NCBI GenBank assembly: GCA_946536225.1 | Contig: CAMNEE010000003.1 | Coordinates: 89,733 to 153,732 of the forward strand | Length of the DNA: 64,000 nt | Source: UBA6985 sp946536225 | Lineage (GTDB): Bacteria; Bacillota_I; Bacilli_A; RF39; UBA660 | Reading direction: 5' to 3' | Shown here: positions 14,948 to 22,740 of the stretch, piece after piece | How the letters are laid out: every line of letters begins with the position of its first letter | Numbering within the stretch: position 1 is the first letter of the stretch | Made by a program: the position numbers and the translations under genes | The notes under the pieces: generated by a model | Told to the model about the DNA's origin: nothing | Databases searched by the model: none | Seen by the model: the letters and a program-made list of their open reading frames with translations, nothing else

Positions 14948-16756
14948 ATGAAGGATATAGCTAAAGTTAAAAATATTTCAGTTCCGGATTATAGAAAAGA
15001 ATGGTTAAAAGAATTTCAAAACAAGAAACAAGAAATAATTGAAACTGTTAAAAATGCCGAAACCATTTCATTAGTTCGTACAATGAATCCATCTTTAGAA
15101 GCATTACATGCCCTTATAAGAAAAGACTATAAGCCTGAATTATTAACAATAAATGATTCAATTATTAAATCAAGATATTATTCAAAAGATTTAATAACTA
15201 CTGTTTTAAATAACTTAAATTCAGATACTACAACCCTTAAAATAATGCCTCAGTTATTAAGTGATCCTAATTTTATCAATAATCTAAGAAAGTGTAATAA
15301 CTTAACTTCCCTAGAAATACTTATAGATTACGAAATAACTAAAGAGCAATTAAATGATATATTAAGAAAAACTAATTTATATATAATTAATATACCTCAT
15401 CCATCTAAAATAGATATAACAGGTCTTCCTACTGCAATAAAATACGATGGAGACTTTGAAGCAATCTATTATGATGGTCTTTTAATAGAAAACCAAAGAA
15501 GATTTAATAGTAATTATCACTTCTTCTATACAGATGATGTAGCTTATAACATAGAAGATATATTTAATTTCTTCATACATAACAAATTAAGTAATGATGA
15601 AAATATGAAATTAAACATAATTAGTAATGATGGATTAGATAGCATTCACTATTCTAAAAAGACTGCATCACTTGAATACTATGGTCGTTTTAGTGATTTA
15701 AAAAATGTAATAAGTGAATTTGAATCAGCAGAATTACCACTTGATACTATTTATATAGGTCTTGAAAATAAAGACTATGACTTCAGAGATCTTTATAGTA
15801 TAAATAAAAATATAAAACTCATCTATGAAGGAAACGAAACAACTATAGAAGAGTTTGAAGCTATGAGAAGTACAATAGATTACTTTAAGAGTTTAATTAC
15901 AGCATATCCTCTTTCTCCAGTAGAACAAATTGTGTATGCATATGACATTATTAAATCATTTGAATATGAAGATGATGAAGAAGACTATAGAAACTCAAGA
16001 CATTTAGATAAAATTGTTAAAACAGGAAAAATAGTATGTGTAGGATATGCAAGATTCTTAAAACAAGTATTATCTGAACTTGGATTCAAAATTGATGTAA
16101 TTGGTGTTAAATCTCCAAATCCTGATGGAACATATGATAATACACGTGTTAATCACGAAAGAATTCTTATAAGAGTAGATGATGATAAATACAACATACA
16201 TGGTGTATTTGCATTAGATCCTACCTGGGATAGAAACACAATACACTATGAAGTTAAAGGAAAAGATGGAGATTACACACATCCTGTAGAAGATCCAAGA
16301 GATAATGTAATCTTAAAAGAATACAGCGCTATAATATCTTATATTCATTTCTTAGTAACTAAGAATGAATATCAACATTTATTTGCGGATGAATATGCTC
16401 CTTCAATCTTTAAGTTTGAGCCTAATTCATTAGTTGAACAACTAAAGAAAAAACCAAAATTCTCAGGTAGAGTTAATAACAGAATAACTGAAGCTATGTG
16501 TTATCTTCAAGAGTTCTTCAATGAAGATGAATATGATCAAATTCCATCATATTTGAATACTGAACGTCCTAGCTTAGATATTATGAAAGAAATACTTTAT
16601 AATGTAGAAAAAGCTGAAGGATATACAAGAGAAGCAACTGAACAAACTCTTAGAGATATGGAAGAATATAATAGAAGTCTTCATGAATATGATGGTACAC
16701 CAGTATTTAAAAGTGAATCAACCGCCCCAGAAGACAATTGGATAATTAGAAAATAA
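14948..16756 (+). CDS. Transglutaminase-like cysteine protease-fold protein, large N-terminal region unknown
   Basis: A 602-residue cytoplasmic-looking protein without a signal peptide or membrane helix. Residues about 320-430 form a transglutaminase-like domain with a full catalytic triad: Cys364 in KIVCVGYARFL, His403 in NHERILI and Asp424 in ALDPTWD. The N-terminal 300 residues have alternating Leu and Ile patterns that might be degenerate leucine-rich repeats but are not recognised. The C-terminal 170 residues are helical and acidic. It is the only large left-arm gene, outside the element, read rightward against replication. It could be a protease, amidase or modifying enzyme. Confidence 0.7.
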   Translation: MKDIAKVKNISVPDYRKEWLKEFQNKKQEIIETVKNAETISLVRTMNPSLEALHALIRKDYKPELLTINDSIIKSRYYSKDLITTVLNNLNSDTTTLKIMPQLLSDPNFINNLRKCNNLTSLEILIDYEITKEQLNDILRKTNLYIINIPHPSKIDITGLPTAIKYDGDFEAIYYDGLLIENQRRFNSNYHFFYTDDVAYNIEDIFNFFIHNKLSNDENMKLNIISNDGLDSIHYSKKTASLEYYGRFSDLKNVISEFESAELPLDTIYIGLENKDYDFRDLYSINKNIKLIYEGNETTIEEFEAMRSTIDYFKSLITAYPLSPVEQIVYAYDIIKSFEYEDDEEDYRNSRHLDKIVKTGKIVCVGYARFLKQVLSELGFKIDVIGVKSPNPDGTYDNTRVNHERILIRVDDDKYNIHGVFALDPTWDRNTIHYEVKGKDGDYTHPVEDPRDNVILKEYSAIISYIHFLVTKNEYQHLFADEYAPSIFKFEPNSLVEQLKKKPKFSGRVNNRITEAMCYLQEFFNEDEYDQIPSYLNTERPSLDIMKEILYNVEKAEGYTREATEQTLRDMEEYNRSLHEYDGTPVFKSESTAPEDNWIIRK

Positions 16757-16760
16757 AAAA

Positions 16761-16785
16761 AGTCTACAAATGTAGACTTCTTTTT
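16761..16785. terminator. Bidirectional terminator
   Basis: AGTCTACA-AA-TGTAGACT with T residues on the right and A residues on the left. It serves the convergent transglutaminase-like gene and rpmE. Confidence 0.8.
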
Positions 16786-16789
16786 ATTA

Positions 16790-16990
16790 TTAATTAAGAT
16801 TATATTTCTTATTAAATTTTTCAACGTTACCTGTTTTCTTTTTATTACCTTGTGCTCCAGTATAGAATGGATGACATTTACTGCAAACTTCGATTTGTTG
16901 TTCTTCTTTATTAGATAAAGCAGTAAAAGTAGCTCCACAAGAACACTTAAATGTACACATAACTTGATTTGGATGTAAATTCTTTTTCAT
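16790..16990 (-). CDS. rpmE: Ribosomal protein L31
   Basis: A 66-residue large-subunit ribosomal protein of the zinc-binding (C+) type. Cys12, Cys16 and Cys18 with CSKC near residue 36 (MCTFKCSCGATF and VCSKCHPFYTG) supply the metal site. The ending VEKFNKKYNLN is characteristic. The ribosome binding site GAAGGAG precedes the ATG. An 8-bp palindrome in its leader may be an autoregulatory L31 leader. It is monocistronic and convergent with the transglutaminase-like gene. Confidence 0.96.
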   Translation of the reverse strand: MKKNLHPNQVMCTFKCSCGATFTALSNKEEQQIEVCSKCHPFYTGAQGNKKKTGNVEKFNKKYNLN

Positions 16991-17008
16991 CTAAATTCTC
17001 CTTCCGCC

Positions 17009-17028
17009 ATAACTAACTGATTAGTTAT
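17009..17028 (-). promoter_or_regulatory. Palindrome in the rpmE leader
   Basis: ATAACTAA-CTGA-TTAGTTAT is a perfect 8-bp inverted repeat about 20 bases upstream of the rpmE start, just before its ribosome binding site. Firmicutes L31 mRNA leaders with conserved structure are known, but whether this is one is inferred from position only. A repressor operator (for example Zur-like) is another option. Confidence 0.4.
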
Positions 17029-17102
17029 AGAAATTCATTACTTGATTAATATATAACATCTAGACCTTAAATGCAAGTTTTTTATGTCTTTCTTGGCAAA
17101 AT

Positions 17103-17129
17103 AAAAGAGGATTTTTTAATTATCCTCTT
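17103..17129 (-). terminator. Terminator of the PrsW-like operon
   Basis: AAGAGGAT-AATTAAAA-ATCCTCTT then TTATTTTG on the minus strand. It overlaps the 3' end of the PrsW-like gene. Confidence 0.75.
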
Positions 17130-17926
17130 AAATGACTACCACATTGTATACAATATCTAGTATTAATATCAGGTCCTCCACATGCAGGACATCTATTAAT
17201 ATTAGCTACCTTTTCACTTGGTCCTTCTGCAATCTTTTCATTCTTAGCAGATATTTTTAATACTCCTGTTACCATAATAATATTTGTAATAATAACTAAT
17301 GCATAAAAGAATGTTAAGTCTATTTGTCTATTTGATGATAAGAATGCATCAAATGCACCATGTATAACTGAAGGTACTGCTAAACTCAATAATAAAAATA
17401 TTAAATATATAGCATTACCTTTATTATGTGATTTTCTTGCAAGTCCTACAAAGAATCCCATTATAAATCCAAAAGCTGCATGACCAGGTACTGATAAGAA
17501 TGCTCTTAAAAGTGCTGTTGAATATCCATATTGAACAACATATAAAATATTTTCTAAAGCAGCAAATCCAAGAGAAACAAATATAGAATAAACTATTCCA
17601 TCATATAACTCATCAAATTCTTTAGATTTATAAGCTACAAATATAACTACTAACCATTTAGAAAATTCCTCGATAAATCCTACTCTAACTGTGTAATTTA
17701 CAAATAATAAAACTCCATTGTGAGCAGCCTCTAATGTATCTACAAAGTCTCCAAGCATTCCATCAATAATTGATGTAAATACAAAAGTTAATATAACAGA
17801 TACTACTGCTCCACCAATAAGTAGTTTACCTAAAATTTTTCTTGGCTCAGGATTTCTATCAGACGTATAAATAAAAAATAATATTGCATAAACAGGCAAT
17901 AAAGCTAAAAGAGTTAATAATCTCAT
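17120..17926 (-). CDS. PrsW-like intramembrane metalloprotease with C-terminal zinc ribbon
   Basis: A 268-residue protein with about seven membrane helices. PrsW/CAAX-protease-like motifs are in order: EEFSKW (about 89-94), FAALEN in a later helix, HAAFGF and HGAFDAF, giving the Glu and His residues of a membrane zinc protease. The last 25 residues form a cytoplasmic zinc ribbon (CPACGG, then CIQCG). PrsW cleaves anti-sigma factors in Bacillus; no sigma/anti-sigma pair is visible here. It shares a base with the upstream zinc-ribbon gene, so the two are coupled. The C-terminal ribbon may pair with that of the neighbour. Confidence 0.8.
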   Translation of the reverse strand: MRLLTLLALLPVYAILFFIYTSDRNPEPRKILGKLLIGGAVVSVILTFVFTSIIDGMLGDFVDTLEAAHNGVLLFVNYTVRVGFIEEFSKWLVVIFVAYKSKEFDELYDGIVYSIFVSLGFAALENILYVVQYGYSTALLRAFLSVPGHAAFGFIMGFFVGLARKSHNKGNAIYLIFLLLSLAVPSVIHGAFDAFLSSNRQIDLTFFYALVIITNIIMVTGVLKISAKNEKIAEGPSEKVANINRCPACGGPDINTRYCIQCGSHLRG

Positions 17927-18588
17927 TATTTATCACCTCTTAAATCTTCTTTATTAACATTTAATTTACTTAATAAACTATCAAATGTATCTTGTAAGTC
18001 TATAGCATTTTGTCTAATACTACCTTCAAGAAGACTACAATTAACATTATAACTTGATGGGTTTGAAGAGCACTCTGTTATACCACTTTTTATATTATAT
18101 ACAATAAGATAATCAATATATCCTGTTGTGTAATCACATCTTACTCTATCATCAAAATAATATAGTTTAAACTTTGTTGAATCATCTTCATAGAAGAAAT
18201 AGTCATCGTTTAAATTAAAACCAAAATACACTCCAGTTTCTTCATCAATACGACCAAATACGTTTTCTTCTTTTTCTTGAAACTCATTTTTTTTCAAATC
18301 ACTTTTAAATGAATCTAATGGATCAGTAGAAAAAGATAGTTTTTCTCCACCTACAACCGTTAATAAAAAACCAATAAATATTGTATATATTATAATTGCA
18401 GGTATAAATATCTTCATATTTAGTTTTCTATCAACCTGTTGTCTATTCTCAACAGGCATTTTATGTGTATCTAAATATTTTACCCATTGATCAAAAACAT
18501 TTCTTGCAGGCCTAAAATCACATCCACAAGTGGGACATGAAATTCCATTTTCATCACTAATTTTATTACCACAATTAGGGCAAAACAT
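17926..18588 (-). CDS. Zinc-ribbon single-pass membrane protein
   Basis: A 220-residue protein. It has an N-terminal zinc ribbon (CPNCGNK at about 3-9, CPTCGCD at about 18-24), a cytoplasmic linker, one membrane helix (about 69-87, FIPAIIIYTIFIGFLLTVV) and an extracytoplasmic domain with several Cys and Tyr residues that may form disulfides. It is first in a two-gene operon with the PrsW-like protease, sharing a single base with it. A membrane partner or substrate of that protease is an obvious guess. No family is recognised beyond the ribbon. Confidence 0.65.
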   Translation of the reverse strand: MFCPNCGNKISDENGISCPTCGCDFRPARNVFDQWVKYLDTHKMPVENRQQVDRKLNMKIFIPAIIIYTIFIGFLLTVVGGEKLSFSTDPLDSFKSDLKKNEFQEKEENVFGRIDEETGVYFGFNLNDDYFFYEDDSTKFKLYYFDDRVRCDYTTGYIDYLIVYNIKSGITECSSNPSSYNVNCSLLEGSIRQNAIDLQDTFDSLLSKLNVNKEDLRGDK

Positions 18589-18636
18589 ACAATCACCTAC
18601 TATACATATAAATTATACATTAAAAGAAAGCATTAA

Positions 18637-18658
18637 AAAAGAACCCTAAGGTTCTTTT
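18637..18658 (-). terminator. Terminator of murA
   Basis: AAAAGAACC-TTAG-GGTTCTTTT with additional T residues on the minus strand. Confidence 0.8.
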
Positions 18659-18659
18659 C

Positions 18660-19913
18660 TTATTCATCTACTAATTTAATGTTAGCACCAACATTATTAA
18701 GTTTATCAACAATTCGCTCATATCCTCTAAGTAAGTGTTCTACATTATTAACTGTTGTAGTTCCTTTTGCAATCATACCAGCAACAAGCATTGATGCTCC
18801 TGCTCTAAGATCAGTTGCTTTTACTTTTCTTCCTACTAACTTAGTAGGTCCTGATATAACTGCCTTTTTATCTAACGCATTAATATTTGCACCCATTCCA
18901 TTTAAATATGGAACATGTCTTAGTCTATTTTCATAAATTGTTTCTTCAAAAACAGACTCGCCCTTACATTGAGTTAAAAGAGAACTAAGAGGTTGTCCAA
19001 GGTCAGTTGGAAAACCAGGATAAACCGTGGTCTTAATATTAACAGCTTTTAAATTATTACATTTCTTAACTGTTATAACATCATCATTAATTTTATAACT
19101 TACTCCCATTTCTTTAAGTTTATAAAGAAGAGAATAAATATGCTCAGGTACAACACCTGCAACTTTTAAATTTCTACCTAAAAGAGCTCCAATAATAACA
19201 TATGTACCCGCTTCAATTCTATCAGGTATAACAGTTACTTCCCCATCTCCAAGTTCAGTTACTCCTTCAATAATTACTGTACCAGTTCCTGCTCCAGTAA
19301 TTTTAGCTCCCATAGAAATCAAGAAGTCTGCAATATTAACTATTTCAGGTTCTCTTGCAGCATTAAGTATTCTTGTAGTTCCTTTTGCTCTTACAGCAGC
19401 AATCATAACATTGATTGTTGCACCAACAGATGGTACATCAAAGAATACTTCTGTACTCTTAAGTCCATTAGAACTTATATGAAATTCATTATTAGATTCA
19501 CTTACTTTAGCTCCCATCTTTTCAAAACTCTTTAGATGAAAATCAATTGGTCTAGAACCTATTACACATCCTCCAGGAGATGCAATATCTACTTTTCCAA
19601 ATAAACCAAGTAAAGAACCCATGAAATAATAAGATGCTCTTAATTTATTAGCATACTCATCAGGTATAAATTTATTTTTAACATTTTTATTATCTATATA
19701 AACAGTTTCGTCTTCATATTTTATATCTGATCCTAAGAATTTCATTATATCTATTAATGTATTAACATCAGATATATTAGGAACATTTCTAATTACACAC
19801 TTTCCTTTAGTTAAAATAGCAGCTGGAATTAAAGCAACAACAGAATTCTTAGCACCACTTATATTAATAGTACCACTTAATTCTCTACCACCTTCAATAA
19901 TAAGTTTTTTCAC
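18660..19913 (-). CDS. murA: UDP-N-acetylglucosamine 1-carboxyvinyltransferase
   Basis: A 417-residue cytoplasmic enzyme that transfers enolpyruvyl from PEP to UDP-GlcNAc, the first committed step of peptidoglycan synthesis. Substrate residues K22-N23 are in SGAKNS, and the catalytic, fosfomycin-targeted Cys116 is in GGCVIGSRPID. The DLRAG segment is near the C-terminus. It is full length. The start is a GTG at 19913 with AGAGGTGAG upstream. It shows that the organism makes a wall. It is monocistronic with flanking terminators. Confidence 0.96.
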   Translation of the reverse strand: MKKLIIEGGRELSGTINISGAKNSVVALIPAAILTKGKCVIRNVPNISDVNTLIDIMKFLGSDIKYEDETVYIDNKNVKNKFIPDEYANKLRASYYFMGSLLGLFGKVDIASPGGCVIGSRPIDFHLKSFEKMGAKVSESNNEFHISSNGLKSTEVFFDVPSVGATINVMIAAVRAKGTTRILNAAREPEIVNIADFLISMGAKITGAGTGTVIIEGVTELGDGEVTVIPDRIEAGTYVIIGALLGRNLKVAGVVPEHIYSLLYKLKEMGVSYKINDDVITVKKCNNLKAVNIKTTVYPGFPTDLGQPLSSLLTQCKGESVFEETIYENRLRHVPYLNGMGANINALDKKAVISGPTKLVGRKVKATDLRAGASMLVAGMIAKGTTTVNNVEHLLRGYERIVDKLNNVGANIKLVDE

Positions 19914-19994
19914 TTATATCTCACCTCTTAACCATATTATAAACTATATATATCACTTATTTACAAAAATAATACATGTCTTTACACAACAAAA

Positions 19995-20020
19995 AATAGA
20001 TAAGTATTACCTTATCTATT
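19995..20020 (-). terminator. Terminator of prfA-prmC
   Basis: AATAGATAAG (19995-20004) pairs with CTTATCTATT (20011-20020). T6 follows on the minus strand, and the stem contains the TAG stop of prmC. Confidence 0.8.
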
Positions 20021-20747
20021 TATTAATTATAAATAAATATCTATCAAAACCTGATAAATCTTTTTCAACTTTAACTATTGCATTAGGAAATTTATCCTTA
20101 GCAATTTTTGTTAAAGCTTCTCCATGATTATATCCTATTTCAAAAGCTATTATAAATTTTTCATTTAAATACTTATAATAGTTATTAATAATAAATTTAT
20201 AATGTTCCATTCCTTTATCATCAGCAAATATTGCACCTTTAGGTTCATATTTAACCTCAGGAGATACAACTTCCTCCTTATCTACATAAGGAGGATTAGA
20301 AATAATTACATCATATTTATTAATTGGCTTATATTTATATAAATTCTTCATTATAAACGTTATATCTGCATGATTAATTCTTGCATTATTCCTTGCAAGT
20401 CTAATTGCTTTAAGAGAATAATCAATTGCAGTTATATTAAGTGTATTAAGTTCACCCTTCAATGCAACTGGTATACAACCAGTTCCTGTTCCTATATCAA
20501 GAACAGAAGCATTTTCTAGTTTGTATTTCTTTATATAAGATAAAGTTTTACTTACTAACTCTTCAGTTTCAAATCTAGGTATTAATACACCTTTTTTAAC
20601 TTTTATTTTATAACCATAGAAGTCTACATCACCAATTAAATATTGAACTGGATAATGCTTTTCTAGTTTTTTTATAACAGGATTTATATTCTTATATTTC
20701 TTTTTTAATAGTTTCCAATCATTATCAGTAATATTATTTGGTTTCAT
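20016..20747 (-). CDS. prmC: Peptide chain release factor N5-glutamine methyltransferase
   Basis: A 243-residue SAM-dependent enzyme that methylates the GGQ glutamine of release factors. It has an N-terminal helical substrate-binding domain, the SAM motif DIGTGTGCIPVAL and the catalytic NPPY (about 151-154). It lies directly behind prfA, its substrate gene, overlapping it by 14 bases. The ATG at 20747 was preferred; an in-frame TTG three codons earlier is also possible. The length is slightly short for the family (about 280). Confidence 0.94.
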   Translation of the reverse strand: MKPNNITDNDWKLLKKKYKNINPVIKKLEKHYPVQYLIGDVDFYGYKIKVKKGVLIPRFETEELVSKTLSYIKKYKLENASVLDIGTGTGCIPVALKGELNTLNITAIDYSLKAIRLARNNARINHADITFIMKNLYKYKPINKYDVIISNPPYVDKEEVVSPEVKYEPKGAIFADDKGMEHYKFIINNYYKYLNEKFIIAFEIGYNHGEALTKIAKDKFPNAIVKVEKDLSGFDRYLFIINK

Positions 20748-21798
20748 CACTCTCAAGTTTCTTTCTTTGATCTTCAGTTATAAGAGCATCAATAATTGGA
20801 TCTAAGTCTCCATTGATAATTCTATCAAGTTGCATAATAGTGAAACCAATTCTATGATCTGTTACTCTATTTTGAGGATAGTTATAAGTTCTAATTTTCT
20901 CTGATCTATCACCAGATCCAATTAAACTTCTTCTCATATCCCCTTCTTTTTCTGCTTTTTCTCTTAATTGTAAGTCATATAAACGAGATGCCATAATCTT
21001 CATAGCAATTTCTTTATTCTTTATTTGACTTCTTTCTTGTTGAGAATAAACAATTATTCCTGTTGGAATATGTGTAAGTCTTACAGCTGAGTCAGTAGTA
21101 TTTACACCTTGACCACCATTACCTGATGCACGTGTAATATCTACTCTTATTTCATCCATATTAAGTTTGAAATCAATATCTTCTGCCTCAGGCATAACTG
21201 CAACTGTTGCAGTAGATGTTTGAATTCTACCATTTGATTCAGTTACAGGTACTCTTTGTACTCTATGAGCTCCTGATTCATATTTTAATTTCGAATAAAC
21301 TGAATCTCCTTTAACCATGAATTCAATTTGAGAGAATCCTCCAGCAGTACCAGCTTCTTCATTAAGTACTTCAATCTTCCAACCATTCTTTTGAGCATAT
21401 AATGAATACATTCTAAATAAGTCTCCAGCAAAGATATTAGCTTCATCTCCACCTGCAGCTCCTCTTATTTCCATAATAATGTTCTTTTCATCATTAGGAT
21501 CTTTAGGAATCAATAGAACTTGTAATTCATCTTCAACAGTAGAAAGTTTACTTTGATTTTCTTCTAACTCAAGTCTTGCCATTTCTCCCATCTCAGGATC
21601 ATTAACCATGTCTTTAAGACCTTCTATTTCTTCCTTTAAATTCTTATACTCATTATATTTACTAATAGTTGGTTCAAGTCTACCCTTTTCTTTAGATAAC
21701 TCTAAAGTTTTAGAATAATCTGATAATACTTCAGGATCACCTAATTCTTTAACTATTTCATTATATCTTTTTTCTAATATATCTAATCTTTCATTCAT
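20734..21798 (-). CDS. prfA: Peptide chain release factor 1
   Basis: A 354-residue class-I release factor reading UAA and UAG. The codon-recognition tripeptide PVT is in RVPVTESNGR, and the catalytic GGQ is in SGNGGQGVNTTDSAVR. The N-terminal helical domain and the DHRIG motif near the C-terminus are present. It is cotranscribed with prmC. Upstream is the gene for RNA polymerase delta, separated by 45 bases, so these may form one transcript. Confidence 0.96.
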   Translation of the reverse strand: MNERLDILEKRYNEIVKELGDPEVLSDYSKTLELSKEKGRLEPTISKYNEYKNLKEEIEGLKDMVNDPEMGEMARLELEENQSKLSTVEDELQVLLIPKDPNDEKNIIMEIRGAAGGDEANIFAGDLFRMYSLYAQKNGWKIEVLNEEAGTAGGFSQIEFMVKGDSVYSKLKYESGAHRVQRVPVTESNGRIQTSTATVAVMPEAEDIDFKLNMDEIRVDITRASGNGGQGVNTTDSAVRLTHIPTGIIVYSQQERSQIKNKEIAMKIMASRLYDLQLREKAEKEGDMRRSLIGSGDRSEKIRTYNYPQNRVTDHRIGFTIMQLDRIINGDLDPIIDALITEDQRKKLESDETK

Positions 21799-21843
21799 TT
21801 TCTTAACCTCATTCCTTTAATATATATATTTAAAGTAATTAAG

Positions 21844-22290
21844 CTAAGATTCTTGATCTAATTCATCATCATTTACGATAACTAAATCTTTATAGTCATC
21901 TTCTTCTAAATCATCATCAAGAGAATCGTCATCATAGTTAACTTCAGAATTATTTTCTTCTTCATCAATATCTTCTTCAAGTTCACTTTCATCTTCATCA
22001 TCTTCATCGCTTAATGATTCTTTAGAAATAGAAATTTTATTTGAATGTCTGATTGTTAAATCCCACATACCTTTTTCTAACATAATAAAATTATGATCAT
22101 TTGAAAGTAATTGGAAGAAGTCAAATATTCTATCTTCTAATTCACTTTCTGATAAATTCATTAATTTAATCACTTTCTTAAATAAATCTTGAATTGTTAA
22201 TGGTTTATTACTATTTTCCAAAACATATTTTGCTACGTCTGAATAAGACATATTTTCTAACTGTTCTTCAGTTAATGCTTGTATTGCCAT
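21844..22290 (-). CDS. rpoE: RNA polymerase delta subunit
   Basis: A 148-residue auxiliary RNA polymerase subunit of Firmicutes. Residues about 5-80 form the HARE-HTH domain (MSYSDVAKYVLENSN, FFQLLSNDHNFIMLEKGMWDL). The rest is an unstructured Asp/Glu-rich tail that promotes RNA polymerase recycling. The ATG at 22290 has AGGAGG at a proper distance; an earlier in-frame ATG lies upstream of that site. The usual argS/pyrG neighbours are absent, but a DUF1934-like gene precedes it. Confidence 0.92.
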   Translation of the reverse strand: MAIQALTEEQLENMSYSDVAKYVLENSNKPLTIQDLFKKVIKLMNLSESELEDRIFDFFQLLSNDHNFIMLEKGMWDLTIRHSNKISISKESLSDEDDEDESELEEDIDEEENNSEVNYDDDSLDDDLEEDDYKDLVIVNDDELDQES

Positions 22291-22356
22291 TTCTTTTCCT
22301 CCTAAATCCATTGATTTATATTAAACATATAGATTATAGCATAGAATTAAGTCATG

Positions 22357-22698
22357 TCAATATAAATTAATATGTATAGAATTATTCATATTTTCCTCAA
22401 GAAAATACGAATAATCTATTTTTATTTCATTATCCACATTTTCAAAGACATATTTAGTTAATTCTAAGTCTATTGATCCTGGATGATTAACTAATTTTAA
22501 AATCATTGTTTTATTACTAATATCTATTAAAATATTTGTATCAATATTTCTTTTTTCGAAAGTTTTTTTATATAAATCGATATAATAATTAGAATTATCT
22601 ACTCTAAATATCATTTTGTTATTAACAATTTGATAATTAGACTCACCTTCTAATTTAACTTCCCCATTAGATATTAGTTTCATTTTTAGTTTATTCAT
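22357..22698 (-). CDS. DUF1934/YwiB-like small beta-barrel protein
   Basis: A 113-residue soluble protein made of alternating beta strands, ending in a paired-strand segment (EIKIDYSYFL, SIHINLY). Length, strand pattern and position next to rpoE match DUF1934 (YwiB), a calycin-like family of unknown function next to argS-rpoE in Bacillus. The ribosome binding site GGAGG precedes the ATG. It is in line with rpoE and the Noc/ParB gene. The family call is moderate. Confidence 0.55.
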   Translation of the reverse strand: MNKLKMKLISNGEVKLEGESNYQIVNNKMIFRVDNSNYYIDLYKKTFEKRNIDTNILIDISNKTMILKLVNHPGSIDLELTKYVFENVDNEIKIDYSYFLEENMNNSIHINLY

Positions 22699-22718
22699 AT
22701 TTCCTCCTATAAAATAAA

Positions 22719-22740
22719 AAGACCAATTACTTTTGGTCTT
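22719..22740 (-). terminator. Terminator of the Noc/ParB gene
   Basis: AAGACCAA/TTGGTCTT with TTTTATTTT on the minus strand, overlapping the 3' end of the gene. Confidence 0.75.

Noticed and set aside
16681..16938. 85-residue minus-strand reading frame overlapping the transglutaminase-like gene and rpmE
   Set aside because: It crosses a terminator and the real rpmE in another frame, has no ribosome binding site and a low-complexity sequence.
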